64,000 nucleotides of DNA from Paludibacteraceae bacterium (lineage in GTDB: Bacteria; Bacteroidota; Bacteroidia; Bacteroidales; Paludibacteraceae), in the NCBI GenBank assembly GCA_017557345.1, contig JAFYZR010000009.1:1-64000 (forward strand). The letters are read 5' to 3'. Numbering within the stretch: the first letter of the stretch is position 1; each line of letters begins with the position of its first letter. This document shows positions 24,688 to 34,752 of this stretch, in pieces. Made by a program: the position numbers and the translations under genes. The notes beneath the pieces are model-generated. The model saw only the letters and a program-made list of their open reading frames with translations. It was not told the DNA's origin and ran no database searches.

Positions 24688-26172
24688 ATGCTATCTCCTG
24701 ATTTTATTTTTGAGACCTCTTGGGAAGTATGCAACCGCGTAGGCGGTATCTATGCCGTTTTAAGCACTCGTGCGGCTTCGATGCAAGCTGAACATCCGGA
24801 TAAAGTGTTCTTTTTCGGTGTAGATTTCGGAGAACATAGCGACATCTATTTCAAAGAAGACAAGAGTCTGTTGAAGGGATGGAAACCGCAAATGCCCGTT
24901 CGCATTGGGCGTTGGCTTGTTCCCGGCAAACCGATTGCTATTCTACTGAAATATGATGCGTTGTGGGCAAAAAAGGACGAGATATATGCTTGGGCATGGA
25001 AGAAATTCAAAGTGCAGAGCCATGCCGCGTATGGTGATTATGATGAATCCTGTCTCTTCGGCTATGCTGCCGGACAGGCAATGGAGAGCCTGTATAAATT
25101 CTTGCCGAAAGGTAAAGTCTGCGCACATGCCAATGAATGGCAAACGGCATTCTCTATCTTTTATCTTCGTGACCATTGCCCAGAAATAGCCACACTCTTT
25201 ACTACACACGCAACGGGAATAGGTCGTTCGATAGCTGGAAACGGCAAACCGCTTTATGATTATTTTGATGGATATAACGGCGATCAAATGGCGGTGGAAC
25301 TAAATATGGTTTCCAAACATTCGGTGGAAAAGCAAGCAGCACATGTGGCTGATTGCTTCACAACAGTTAGTTATATCACGGCTCGCGAGTGTGCGCAACT
25401 GCTGGATAAGAAAGTGGATATTGAAACGCCGAATGGTTTTGAGCCGACTTATGTGCCGAAAGGCAAGGATTTCGATGGGAAGCGCGCAGAGGCTCGTGAA
25501 GCCTTGCGAAAAGTTGCAGGAAAGAAATTAGGCGGAGTAGTGCCGCAAGATGCTTTGTTTGTGGCTATTTCCGGCCGGCAGGAATGGAAAAACAAAGGTA
25601 TAGATGTCTTTGCTTCGGCACTTGACAAACTGGCACAAAAGATTTATCATAGCGATAAGAAAGAGCGGGAAGTGATAGCATTTGTGATGATTCCTTATCT
25701 TGACCGAGCACCGTCTCGTAAAGGCAAAGTGAGTGCAGTCTTTGTTCCTTATTATCTGGATGGACATGACCCGCTTTTCCAAAAAACATACTACGATCTA
25801 CTCATTGGAATGGATGTTACGGTATTCCCGTCGTATTATGAACCATGGGGCTATACTCCTTTAGAGTCTTGTGCCTTCCATGTGCCGACAATAACTACTT
25901 CGCTGGCCGGTTTTGGCGAGTGGGCGGCTCGACAGAAAGAGCGCTACGGTGTAATTGTGATTGACCGTAATGACTCGAACTTTGATGAGGTGGCGGAACA
26001 TATCGCCGATGACATCTTGCGTTTTACGCACCTTACTCCTGAACAGGTCGAGCGCGCAAGAAAGGAAGCTGCGGCTGTGGCAAAGAAAGCCGATTGGAAA
26101 CATTTCTTCCAATATTACCGCAAAGCCTATAACATAGCATTAAAGAAATCTCAAAAACGCAATAACAAATGA
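24688..26172 (+). CDS. Glycogen synthase-like glycosyltransferase (GT3 type)
   Basis: 494 residues. FETSWEVCNRVGGIYAVLSTRA at the N-terminus is the acceptor loop of the GT3 (eukaryote-like) glycogen synthases, as are HANEWQTAFSIFYLRD, FTTHATGIGRSIAG and PSYYEPWGYTPLESCAF with the catalytic Glu pair. It elongates alpha-1,4-glucan from nucleotide-glucose. No branching enzyme or phosphorylase lies nearby. It overlaps the C69 peptidase by 4 nt. Confidence 0.88.
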   Translation: MLSPDFIFETSWEVCNRVGGIYAVLSTRAASMQAEHPDKVFFFGVDFGEHSDIYFKEDKSLLKGWKPQMPVRIGRWLVPGKPIAILLKYDALWAKKDEIYAWAWKKFKVQSHAAYGDYDESCLFGYAAGQAMESLYKFLPKGKVCAHANEWQTAFSIFYLRDHCPEIATLFTTHATGIGRSIAGNGKPLYDYFDGYNGDQMAVELNMVSKHSVEKQAAHVADCFTTVSYITARECAQLLDKKVDIETPNGFEPTYVPKGKDFDGKRAEAREALRKVAGKKLGGVVPQDALFVAISGRQEWKNKGIDVFASALDKLAQKIYHSDKKEREVIAFVMIPYLDRAPSRKGKVSAVFVPYYLDGHDPLFQKTYYDLLIGMDVTVFPSYYEPWGYTPLESCAFHVPTITTSLAGFGEWAARQKERYGVIVIDRNDSNFDEVAEHIADDILRFTHLTPEQVERARKEAAAVAKKADWKHFFQYYRKAYNIALKKSQKRNNK

Positions 26173-27869
26173 AAAATCTAAAATTATTTGGTACATTATT
26201 GTCCTTACTTCTTGTTCCTTGTTCCGTTGTCTTTTCTTGCACCAATTTCCTTGTAGGCAAAGATGCTTCTACAGATGGCGGCACGATGATTTCGTATGCA
26301 GCCGACTCTTATGGCATGTTCGGTTTCTTGCATTTTTCTCCTGCCGCAGATTATCCGGAAGGAGCAATGCGTGATGTGAATGATTGGGACACCGGTCGTC
26401 CGCAAGGACAAATCCCGCAAGTGGCACATACCTATACCGTGGTGGGAAATATGAATGAGAACCAGGTAACGATAGGTGAGACTACTTGGGGCGGACGAGA
26501 AGAACTATGGGACACAGTCGGTGTGGATTATGGTTCACTCATTTATATCGCATTGGAACGCTCTAAAACCGCTCGCGAAGCCATCGAATGGTTTATCACG
26601 CTTGTTAATGAATACGGTTATGCCTCCGAAGGTGAGTCATTTTCATTTGGAGATCCGAATGAAGTATGGATAATGGATCTGATCGGTAAAGGACCCGGAC
26701 AGAAAGGTGCTAACTGGGTAGCGGTTCGTATTCCTGATAATGCAATTGCTGCACATGCTAATCAGGCGCGTATTACTACTATTCCGCAAGGGAAAGCCAA
26801 ATTGACTAAAGAACAAAAGCAATTACAAAAGAAACTGAATTGTATCTGCAATGGAGATTGGATGTATGATAAGAATCTTATCTCCTTTGCTCGTGAGAAG
26901 GGTTATTTCTCTGGTGCAGATAAAGATTTCAGTTTCCAGGCTGCCTATAATCCATTTGATTTCAGCGGTCTTTATGTGTGCGAAGCGCGTGTGTGGTCTT
27001 TCTTCCGCCATTTCTCCGATGACATGGATAAGTATTTTGACTATGCTACAGGCAAAACATTCCGTGAGTCAGGCGGTAAGGATGAGGGAGAGCATATGCC
27101 GCTTTGGATTATTCCGAATCGCAAAGTGAGTGCACAAGATTTGAAGGAGTGTATGCGTGATGAATATAAAGGTACACCACTGGATATCACTCAAGGTACT
27201 GATGCTGGTCCATGGAATAGCAAACTGCGTTTTGGCGGACTTGGATTCAAATTGGCTCTTGAAGGTACAGACACACTGCAATATTGGTATGAGCGTCCGA
27301 CGGCTACCCAACAGACAGCATGGTCTTATGTTTCTCAAATGCGTCCTGACAAACGCGGAATTTTCTGGTTTGGTGTAGATGATGCAGCATGCTCATGCTA
27401 TGCTCCAATGTACTGCTGTATTAACCATGTGCCGGAATGTTTTGCCGAAGGAAATGGCGATAGTTATACCTTCTCGCCGACCAGCGCTTGGTGGACATTT
27501 AATATGGTAGCTAACTGGGCATACACGAAATATAGTCGCATGTATCCTCATATTCGCGAAATGCAACAGATATGGGATGATAAATTTAATACCCAAATAG
27601 CCGGAGTGGATGAGAAAGTGGCGGAAATGCCTGAGGAAGATGCTCGTGCGTTCCTAACTTCTTATTCCTGCTCGCAGGCAGAGAACTTAGTGGCAGATTG
27701 GCAGAGGCTGTATATATACTTAATCACTAAATTTATTGACGGGCAAGAACGGAAAGAGGAAAACGGTATGTTTAAACGAAATCCTTATGGTCACTCTACC
27801 GGCCCGAATCGTCTGCCGTTGCCGGAGAATTTCCTGAAAATGGTAGCTCCTGAAATAACCCATGAATAA
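26169..27869 (+). CDS. C69 family dipeptidase, exported
   Basis: 566 residues with a signal peptide ending before Cys 24 (VVFSCTNFLVGKDAS). In family C69 (U34) this Cys becomes the N-terminal nucleophile of an Ntn hydrolase. The G-TMISYAADSYG, TTWGGREELWDT and SFGDPNEVWIMDLIGKG stretches also fit. It probably trims peptides in the periplasm. Start ATG overlaps the glycogen synthase stop (ATGA). Confidence 0.9.
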   Translation: MKNLKLFGTLLSLLLVPCSVVFSCTNFLVGKDASTDGGTMISYAADSYGMFGFLHFSPAADYPEGAMRDVNDWDTGRPQGQIPQVAHTYTVVGNMNENQVTIGETTWGGREELWDTVGVDYGSLIYIALERSKTAREAIEWFITLVNEYGYASEGESFSFGDPNEVWIMDLIGKGPGQKGANWVAVRIPDNAIAAHANQARITTIPQGKAKLTKEQKQLQKKLNCICNGDWMYDKNLISFAREKGYFSGADKDFSFQAAYNPFDFSGLYVCEARVWSFFRHFSDDMDKYFDYATGKTFRESGGKDEGEHMPLWIIPNRKVSAQDLKECMRDEYKGTPLDITQGTDAGPWNSKLRFGGLGFKLALEGTDTLQYWYERPTATQQTAWSYVSQMRPDKRGIFWFGVDDAACSCYAPMYCCINHVPECFAEGNGDSYTFSPTSAWWTFNMVANWAYTKYSRMYPHIREMQQIWDDKFNTQIAGVDEKVAEMPEEDARAFLTSYSCSQAENLVADWQRLYIYLITKFIDGQERKEENGMFKRNPYGHSTGPNRLPLPENFLKMVAPEITHE

Positions 27870-27899
27870 ACAATATTAATCATTTAATACAAAATCACT

Positions 27900-29387
27900 A
27901 TGGCAAAAAAAGCATTAAACAAGTGGACTGCGCCGAAAAGCGTAATGCCCGAAAGAATCATCCAATTTGGTGAAGGAAATTTCCTCCGCGCATTCGTGGA
28001 TTGGATTGTATGGAATATGGATGCCAAAACCAATTTCAATGGATCGGTAGTTGTTGTACAACCGATTGACAAAGGAATGGTGGAGTGGCTTAACGGTCAG
28101 GACTGCTTGTATCACGTTAACTTGCAAGGCCGTCTCAAGGGAGAGGCGGTTAATTCTCTCGAACGTATTGATGTTATTTCCCGAGCTCTCAATCCTTATA
28201 CGCAAAATGCGGCATACATGGCATTGGCAGAGCAACCGGAGATACGTTTTGTTATCTCGAATACCACGGAAGCAGGTATTACGTTTGATCCTTCTTGCAA
28301 GTTCGCAGATGCACCTGCAAGTGCTTACCCGGGCAAATTGGTGCAACTTCTCTTCCGTCGTTATAAAACCTTTAATGGTGATCCGACGAAAGGTCTCATC
28401 TTTATGCCTTGTGAGTTGATCTTCCTTAACGGACATCATCTCAAAGATTGTATTCGAAAATATATTGAGTTATGGAAAGAGGATTTCGGTGCAGACTACA
28501 AGGGCTTTAAAGACTGGTTTGAAAAATACAACTATGTATGTGCAACGCTCGTAGACCGTATTGTTCCGGGTTTCCCACGTAAGGACATTGCCGCTATTCA
28601 AGAAAAAGTGGGATACAATGACAATCTTGTTGTTCAAGCAGAGATCTTCCATCTCTGGGTAATCGAGAAACCGGAGAATATGTCTATTGCAGAACTGGAG
28701 GCAGAATTCCCGGCAAACAAAGCAGGTTTAAACGTACTCATCGCTGAAAGCGAAAAACCGTACCACGAGCGTAAAGTGACGTTACTCAACGGCCCGCATA
28801 CTGTGCTCAGTCCTGTTACCTACCTCAGCGGAGTGAACATCGTGCGTGACGCTTGTAACCATGAGATTTTGGGTAAATACATCAATAAAGTGATGTTTGA
28901 AGAACTGTTGGAAACCCTCAATCTGCCTAAAGACGAACTGAAGGCATATGGAGAAAGTGTACTAGAGCGTTTCAACAATCCATACGTAGATCATGCAGTA
29001 ACATCCATCATGCTCAATTCGTTCCCGAAATTTGAGACACGTGACTTGCCGGGTCTGAAAGTTTATTTGGAGCGGAAGGGCGAACTGCCGAAGGGCTTAG
29101 TGCTTGGTCTCGCAGCCATCATTACTTATTACAAGGGTGGCGTTCGTGCTGATGGAGCTTCTATTGAGCCAAACGACGCACAAGAGATTATGGATTTGCT
29201 TAAACAACTCTGGGCAACAGGTGATAAACGCAAAGTGGCAGAAGGAGTGCTTGGAGCAACAGATATCATCTGGAAGGAGTCTAAAGAAGACCTCAATAAG
29301 ATTCCGGGACTTACTGACATGGTTGTTGATTTCCTCGATTCCATCGAGAAAAAAGGTATGTTAGAAACGGTTAAGACGATTTTGTAA
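27900..29387 (+). CDS. uxaB: Tagaturonate reductase
   Basis: 495 residues, mannitol dehydrogenase superfamily. Reduces D-tagaturonate to D-altronate with NADH in galacturonate catabolism. Motifs: RIIQFGEGNFLRAFVDWIVWNMD, VVVVQPIDKG, FVISNTTEAGI, NGPHTVLSPVTYLSG, MLNSFPKFETRDLPGL. The 30-nt gap before it shows no promoter. uxaA follows across a 7-nt repeat; uxaC is not in the window. Confidence 0.94.
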   Translation: MAKKALNKWTAPKSVMPERIIQFGEGNFLRAFVDWIVWNMDAKTNFNGSVVVVQPIDKGMVEWLNGQDCLYHVNLQGRLKGEAVNSLERIDVISRALNPYTQNAAYMALAEQPEIRFVISNTTEAGITFDPSCKFADAPASAYPGKLVQLLFRRYKTFNGDPTKGLIFMPCELIFLNGHHLKDCIRKYIELWKEDFGADYKGFKDWFEKYNYVCATLVDRIVPGFPRKDIAAIQEKVGYNDNLVVQAEIFHLWVIEKPENMSIAELEAEFPANKAGLNVLIAESEKPYHERKVTLLNGPHTVLSPVTYLSGVNIVRDACNHEILGKYINKVMFEELLETLNLPKDELKAYGESVLERFNNPYVDHAVTSIMLNSFPKFETRDLPGLKVYLERKGELPKGLVLGLAAIITYYKGGVRADGASIEPNDAQEIMDLLKQLWATGDKRKVAEGVLGATDIIWKESKEDLNKIPGLTDMVVDFLDSIEKKGMLETVKTIL

Positions 29388-29414
29388 ATCACCAATTACC
29401 AATGACCAATATTT
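29387..29414. repeat. 7-nt repeat at the uxaB/uxaA junction
   Basis: AATCACC, AATTACC, AATGACC, then a diverged AATATTT. The first unit includes the last base of the uxaB stop and the third contains the uxaA ATG (29402). Confidence 0.85.
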
Positions 29415-30883
29415 TGAAAATTAATCCTGTCGACAATGTGGTAGTAGCCATTCAACCGCAGTCGAAAGGAGCAATTATTGAAGTGGACGGCAAGCGCATT
29501 ACCGTATTGGAAGATGTGCCTGCCGGACACAAAATAGCTATCAAAGATCTGGCATTAGGCGAGAATGTTATCAAATACGGATTCCCGATAGGTCATGCAA
29601 AAGAGGCAAAGAAAGCCGGTTCGTGGATGAACGAGAATAACATCAAAACCAACCTCGCGGGATTGCTTGAATATGAGTATCATCCAAAGGAAGTGATACT
29701 GAATATTCCCGATGAATCCAGAACTTTTATGGGGTATCGCCGCAAAGACGGACAGGTGGGCATTCGTAATGAAGTGTGGATTATTCCGACGGTAGGCTGC
29801 GTGAACGGTATCATTCAGAAATGTGCAGAGCGTTTGCGTCAAGAAACAGGAGCAGACAATATTTTTGCCTTTCCTCACAATTATGGATGTTCGCAACTCG
29901 GCGATGATCATGAGAACACGAAGAAAATCCTTCGCGACATGATTCATCATCCAAATGCAGGCGCTATCTTGGTTGTTTCTCTCGGTTGTGAGAATAACCA
30001 ACCGGATGTTTTTAAAGAGTTCTGCGGAGAGATTGATGAAGATCGCGTTAAATTCATCGTAACGCAAAAAATTGAGGGCGATGAGGTGGAATATTGTATG
30101 CCTATTCTGCGTGAGCTATACACCAAAACGCAACATGACAAACGCGAGCCTGTACCTTTGAGCGAACTGCGCGTAGGCCTCAAATGCGGTGGTTCAGATG
30201 GCTTTAGCGGAATCACGGCTAATCCATTACTCGGATGCTTTAGCGATTGGCTCGTAGCACAAGGAGGTACGACTGTACTTACCGAGGTTCCGGAGATGTT
30301 TGGAGCAGAGACCATTCTCATGGATCGTTGTGCAAGTCGCGAATTATTCGACCAAACAGTCCATCTCATCAATGATTTCAAGGATTATTTCTTGAGTCAT
30401 GGCGAACCTGTGGGAGAAAACCCGTCTCCGGGTAACAAAGCCGGTGGTATTTCGACATTGGAGGACAAAGCCCTTGGCTGTACACAGAAATGTGGCGCAT
30501 CGCTGGTACGCGGAGTGATGGCATATGGAGAGCGATTGCAGGTGAAAGGACTGAATCTTCTTTCTGCACCGGGTAATGATCTCGTGGCCTCTACGGCATT
30601 GGCCTCTTGCGGATGTCATATGGTTCTGTTTACTACCGGTCGAGGTACACCATTCGGAACATATGTCCCGACGATGAAAATCTCTACTAACTCCAACTTG
30701 TTTAATAACAAGCCGAACTGGATTGACTTTAATGCAGGAGTTATCGCCGAGGGCGAACCGATGGAAGAGGTGGCGAAGCGTTTTGCTGATTTCGTTATAG
30801 AGGTGGCTAATGGAGCAAAGACCAACAACGAGAAAAACGGATACCACGAAATAGCAATCTTTAAGAATGGCGTCACTCTTTAG
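29402..30883 (+). CDS. uxaA: Altronate dehydratase
   Basis: 493 residues, full length with an N-terminal SAF-like part (about 1-95) and the catalytic domain (GYRRKDGQVGIRNEVWIIPTVGCVN, FPHNYGCSQLGDDHENT, LKCGGSDGFSGITANPLLG, LSAPGNDLVASTALASCGCHMVLFTTGRGTPFG). Converts altronate to 2-keto-3-deoxygluconate, the step after UxaB. comF overlaps its 3' end by 17 nt. Confidence 0.95.
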   Translation: MTNILKINPVDNVVVAIQPQSKGAIIEVDGKRITVLEDVPAGHKIAIKDLALGENVIKYGFPIGHAKEAKKAGSWMNENNIKTNLAGLLEYEYHPKEVILNIPDESRTFMGYRRKDGQVGIRNEVWIIPTVGCVNGIIQKCAERLRQETGADNIFAFPHNYGCSQLGDDHENTKKILRDMIHHPNAGAILVVSLGCENNQPDVFKEFCGEIDEDRVKFIVTQKIEGDEVEYCMPILRELYTKTQHDKREPVPLSELRVGLKCGGSDGFSGITANPLLGCFSDWLVAQGGTTVLTEVPEMFGAETILMDRCASRELFDQTVHLINDFKDYFLSHGEPVGENPSPGNKAGGISTLEDKALGCTQKCGASLVRGVMAYGERLQVKGLNLLSAPGNDLVASTALASCGCHMVLFTTGRGTPFGTYVPTMKISTNSNLFNNKPNWIDFNAGVIAEGEPMEEVAKRFADFVIEVANGAKTNNEKNGYHEIAIFKNGVTL

Positions 30884-31580
30884 CCTTTTCTTCCCACGGG
30901 TATGCCCCATATGTGGTGCGTATCTCGGAGAGCAAACAGAACGGGGAAAAATATGTGATGAATGTTTGAGAACATTACCTCGTACAGAACAGGCAGAAGT
31001 GCGTCAAAATGGCACGGAGATGGATCTGGCCGGCAAGTGTACGGATGTAGTGGCGTCACTTAAAAGTATGCATGTGGATCGAGCGGCAGCATTTCTATTT
31101 TATGAGAAAGATCATCCTATTCAAAAGGCAATACATAAAATGAAATATGCCGACCAGCCAAAGATTGGTTATCAACTCGGGCGACAGGCAGCAATGGATT
31201 TTCAATATTCAGATTTCTTCGATGAAATCGACATAATTATACCTATGCCCCTTCATCCGAAACGTCTCAGAGAAAGAGGTTATAACCAATCTGAATATAT
31301 TGCACGGGGAATAAGTGAAATTACGGGAATACCGGTAGATACAACTCATGTGCTGCGCGTTAGGAACACGCCAAAACAAGCATTACAAAGTGGTGAGGGA
31401 CGTATGCATAATGTGGATAAAGCATTTGCGGTAAATCATCCCGAACAGATGTACGGCAAGCATATTTTATTGGTTGATGATTTGATAACAACAGGGGAGA
31501 CGATGCGTAGTTGCTTAAAAGCAATGAAGCGTTTTAGAGGAGCAACTTTTAGTGTCTTTGCGCTATGCAAAGCAAGATAA
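30867..31580 (+). CDS. comF: ComF family phosphoribosyltransferase-like protein
   Basis: 237 residues. N-terminal zinc site from CPIC (15-18) and CDEC (30-33), then a phosphoribosyltransferase fold with IPMPLHPKRLRERGYNQSE and the PRPP loop HILLVDDLITTGET. ComF proteins are linked to DNA uptake in some bacteria; the role here is unproven. It sits between uxaA and nadB. Confidence 0.92.
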   Translation: MASLFSLFFPRVCPICGAYLGEQTERGKICDECLRTLPRTEQAEVRQNGTEMDLAGKCTDVVASLKSMHVDRAAAFLFYEKDHPIQKAIHKMKYADQPKIGYQLGRQAAMDFQYSDFFDEIDIIIPMPLHPKRLRERGYNQSEYIARGISEITGIPVDTTHVLRVRNTPKQALQSGEGRMHNVDKAFAVNHPEQMYGKHILLVDDLITTGETMRSCLKAMKRFRGATFSVFALCKAR

Positions 31581-31581
31581 T

Positions 31582-33183
31582 ATGACAAAGAAGTATGATT
31601 TTCTGATTATCGGTGGCGGAGTAGCCGGTATGAGTTTTGCGCTCAAAATTGCGCGAACAGGTAAGTATAAGATAGCTTTATGCTGTAAAACTACATTAGA
31701 AGAGGCGAACACGGCAAAAGCACAAGGAGGTATTGCGTCTGTGACCAATTTATTGGTGGATGATTTTGAGAAACATATTCACGACACAATGGTGGCAGGT
31801 GATTGGTTGAGTGATCCTGCGGCCGTTGAACAAGTGGTGAAGAATGCGCCGAGAGGCATTCAAGAATTGGTTAATTGGGGAGTCAATTTTGATAAGAAAG
31901 AAGACGGAAACTTTGATCTTCACCGCGAAGGAGGTCACTCTGAATTTCGTATTCTTCATCATGCGGACGATACGGGAGCTGAGATCCAGCGTGGATTGAT
32001 GGCGGCTGTACGCAACAACCCTCATATCGAGGTACTGGAGCATCATTTTGCTGTTGAAATCATCACACAGCACCATTTAGGAGTGCGTGTGACGCGTCGT
32101 ACTCCCGATATTGAGTGCTATGGTGCATATATCCTCAATCCAAAGACTCAGAAGATAGATACGTATCTAAGTCGTATCACGCTGATGGCCACTGGCGGTA
32201 CAGGAGCCGTTTATGCGACTACTACTAACCCTGAGATTGCTACAGGAGATGGAATAGCAATGGTTTATCGTGCCAAAGGCATGGTCAAAGATATGGAGTT
32301 TGTCCAGTTCCATCCGACGAGTCTGTTCAATCCAAAGGAAACTCATCCGGCATACCTGATTACCGAGGCGATGCGTGGTTACGGCGGTATTCTTCGTTTG
32401 CCAAACGGCGAGGAATTCATGCAGAAGTATGATCCTCGTTTGTCTTTGGCGCCTCGTGATATTGTGGCTCGTGCAATCGATAATGAAATGAAGATTCATG
32501 CCATTGATCATGTGTGTCTGGATGTTACTCACAAAGATCCTGAAGAAACCAAACATCATTTCCCAAATATCTATGCCAAGTGTTTGAGTATAGGAATTGA
32601 TATAACCAAACAATATATTCCTGTTGCTCCGTGTGCGCATTATATGTGCGGAGGAATAAAGGTTGATTTAGACGGACAATCATCCATTCATCGTTTGTAT
32701 GCGGTTGGCGAGTGTTCGTGCACAGGGTTGCATGGCGGAAACAGACTGGCTTCAAATTCTCTGATTGAGGCTGTGGTTTATGCAGATGCTGCGGCTAAAC
32801 ATAGCTTGAGTGTGATAGAAAGTTACGATTTCAACGAGAAAATCCCGGCATGGAATGATGAAGGAACCTTGAGTAATGAGGAACGCGTACTGATAGCACA
32901 AGATGTTAAAGAGGTCGGACAAATAATGTCCACTTATGTGGGTATTGTGCGTTCAAATCTTCGTTTGCGTCGAGCATGGGAACGTCTGGATTTACTTTAT
33001 GAAGAAACCGAAGATCTCTTTAAACGCGTCAAGGCAGATAAAGAGATTTGTGAATTGCGTAATATGATAAATGTCGGTTATCTTATTACTCGTCAGGCTT
33101 TGGAACGCAAGGAAAGTAGAGGACTGCATTATTCGATAGATTATCCGAGGACGGAAAATAATCATCCGCAAGAAGTATGGTAA
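31582..33183 (+). CDS. nadB: L-aspartate oxidase
   Basis: 533 residues from the ATG at 31582, 1 nt after the comF stop; an earlier in-frame codon would overlap comF needlessly. FAD-binding FLIIGGGVAGMSFALK, NTAKAQGGIASV, HREGGHSEFRILHHAD, FHPTSLF, YAVGECSCTGLHGGNRLASNSLIEAVVYA. Oxidises aspartate to iminoaspartate for NAD synthesis; nadA and nadC are not in the window. Confidence 0.95.
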   Translation: MTKKYDFLIIGGGVAGMSFALKIARTGKYKIALCCKTTLEEANTAKAQGGIASVTNLLVDDFEKHIHDTMVAGDWLSDPAAVEQVVKNAPRGIQELVNWGVNFDKKEDGNFDLHREGGHSEFRILHHADDTGAEIQRGLMAAVRNNPHIEVLEHHFAVEIITQHHLGVRVTRRTPDIECYGAYILNPKTQKIDTYLSRITLMATGGTGAVYATTTNPEIATGDGIAMVYRAKGMVKDMEFVQFHPTSLFNPKETHPAYLITEAMRGYGGILRLPNGEEFMQKYDPRLSLAPRDIVARAIDNEMKIHAIDHVCLDVTHKDPEETKHHFPNIYAKCLSIGIDITKQYIPVAPCAHYMCGGIKVDLDGQSSIHRLYAVGECSCTGLHGGNRLASNSLIEAVVYADAAAKHSLSVIESYDFNEKIPAWNDEGTLSNEERVLIAQDVKEVGQIMSTYVGIVRSNLRLRRAWERLDLLYEETEDLFKRVKADKEICELRNMINVGYLITRQALERKESRGLHYSIDYPRTENNHPQEVW

Positions 33184-33965
33184 TGAAAGCAATTGCATTA
33201 CATAGTGTCGTTCCTGTTCGAACGGAAGCGAGAGAAGGTGCAGAACAGAGCACTCAAATGTTGTTTGGCGAGTTGTGTACTATTGTGGAACAAAAGCCCC
33301 GATGGAATCGTGTAAAATTGGAGTCGGATGGTCAAGAAGGATGGGTGGATTCGAAGATGATTTCCTCGATGAAATCGGAAGAATATGCATCTTATAAGGA
33401 ATCTCTTCAAACATTTGCGATGGTGGCATTTCCTGTGGCTTATGCCGTAAGCGAAAACAATAATCAAACGATTCCTTTGTCTGCCGGAACTCGTCTTGCC
33501 CATTACAAAGACGGACGTTTTGAAGTGCTGGGTGTCGGTTTTCGTATTGACCCATCCATGGTTATTACAAAACCAATTGAACTGAATCAACAAAATCTTC
33601 TCCAAACTGTTCGTTTCTTCCTTAATACGCCTTATTTATGGGGAGGAAAGAATGCTTTAGGAATGGATTGTTCCGGTTTTTCGCAAGTTATCATGAGTCT
33701 TTTCGGCCGGGATCTACTTCGTGACGCCAGCGAACAATTTACCCAAGGAAAAGAAGTGCCCAATCTCAGTCAAGCACAGTCTGGCGATTTGGTTTTCTTT
33801 GATCATGAAGATGGTAAAATCAGTCATGTCGGTATAGTGATTGATTCAGAGCGAGTGATTCATTGTTCGGGCCGAGTGAAGGTAGAAAAGCTCGATGAAA
33901 TCGGCATTTTTAACGCAGAAGCTGGAAAATATTCGCATCATTTAGTACAAATTCGGAGAGTATAA
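33183..33965 (+). CDS. NlpC/P60 cysteine peptidase with SH3 domain
   Basis: 260 residues from ATG 33183 (TAATG overlap with the nadB stop; ATG 33177 is the alternative). SH3b domain in the first ~65 residues (LFGELCTIVEQKPRWNRVKLESDGQEGWVDSKM), NlpC/P60 from ~135: Cys in GMDCSGFSQ (~162), His in ISHVGIVID (~216) and the HCSG part. It resembles gamma-D-glutamyl-diamino-acid peptidases (dipeptidyl peptidase VI) that cut muropeptides. No signal peptide, consistent with cytosolic recycling. Confidence 0.9.
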   Translation: MKAIALHSVVPVRTEAREGAEQSTQMLFGELCTIVEQKPRWNRVKLESDGQEGWVDSKMISSMKSEEYASYKESLQTFAMVAFPVAYAVSENNNQTIPLSAGTRLAHYKDGRFEVLGVGFRIDPSMVITKPIELNQQNLLQTVRFFLNTPYLWGGKNALGMDCSGFSQVIMSLFGRDLLRDASEQFTQGKEVPNLSQAQSGDLVFFDHEDGKISHVGIVIDSERVIHCSGRVKVEKLDEIGIFNAEAGKYSHHLVQIRRV

Positions 33966-33979
33966 GTATTATAAAAAAG

Positions 33980-33999
33980 GAGCCTTTATGGCTCTTTTT
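33980..33999 (+). terminator. Terminator after the NlpC/P60 gene
   Basis: GAGCC (33980-33984), TTTAT, GGCTC (33990-33994), TTTTT; A-residues in front make it potentially bidirectional. Confidence 0.85.
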
Positions 34000-34011
34000 C
34001 TTCGATTTTTC

Positions 34012-34042
34012 TTGCATATATCAAAAAAAAGCAGTACCTTTG
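34012..34042 (+). promoter_or_regulatory. Promoter of the barrel-uppS-bamA run
   Basis: TTG (34012-34014), 20 bp, TACCTTTG (34035-34042). The ATG at 34053 is only about 10 nt behind the -7 box, so the transcript would have a leader of a few nt. Confidence 0.85.
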
Positions 34043-34052
34043 CACGCATTTT

Positions 34053-34751
34053 ATGTGCAGAGTTAAATCATGCATAGTATTTTTGTTGCTCGCGTGCGCG
34101 AGTACAGGTGTTATGGCGCAAAGTCAACCATACCTCTGTGAATTCGGTATTCAAGGAGGTATAGGTTACTATGTGGGTGATGCTGCTCATCATATATTTA
34201 TGAATCCTCGCGAGGCTTATGGAGTGCAATTCCGGTATAAGTTTACGAAACGCTGGGCTGTTCAGGCGAAAGTTTCCGGTCAGCGGATAGCAGGACATAA
34301 ATATGACTTCCCGGTAAATCAAGGTCCGGTACGTTTGGATGAGCTGTGGACAAACCAGTTATGGAATATGGATGCTGTGGCTGAGTTCAATTTCTTCCGT
34401 TTTGGAGAAGCCAACAGATTTGACAAGCGCATCAAACCTTATACTCCGTATATCTTTGTTGGTTTGGGATGTGGATTGTATGGTGATATGGACAAGCCTC
34501 TTACCGCTTCGGGATATGTGCCATTGGGTATTGGATTCAAGTGGAAATTTGCAGAGCGCTGGGGATTGGATATCGCTTGGCAGCATAACATTTATTGGGC
34601 GGATGATCTGGAAGCGCAAAAAGACTTAAATGACCGTTTCCATATGAACGGATGGAACTGGATGAACTGTGATTTAACGGGAATGATGACGATTGGCATA
34701 GTTTTTGAATTTGCAAGAGCGCCAAAGCCGTGTAGGATTTGTAATAATTGA
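34053..34751 (+). CDS. Outer-membrane beta-barrel protein, DUF6089/PorG-like
   Basis: 232 residues, signal peptide ([15 protein letters not shown]). The mature part has the alternating aromatic strands of a small barrel and the family-like opening [18 protein letters not shown], then [17 protein letters not shown] and [12 protein letters not shown]. Such proteins precede uppS and bamA in many Bacteroidota and resemble PorG of the type IX secretion system. A direct role in secretion is inference. Confidence 0.8.
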   Translation: MCRVKSCIVFLLLACASTGVMAQSQPYLCEFGIQGGIGYYVGDAAHHIFMNPREAYGVQFRYKFTKRWAVQAKVSGQRIAGHKYDFPVNQGPVRLDELWTNQLWNMDAVAEFNFFRFGEANRFDKRIKPYTPYIFVGLGCGLYGDMDKPLTASGYVPLGIGFKWKFAERWGLDIAWQHNIYWADDLEAQKDLNDRFHMNGWNWMNCDLTGMMTIGIVFEFARAPKPCRICNN

Positions 34752-34752
34752 T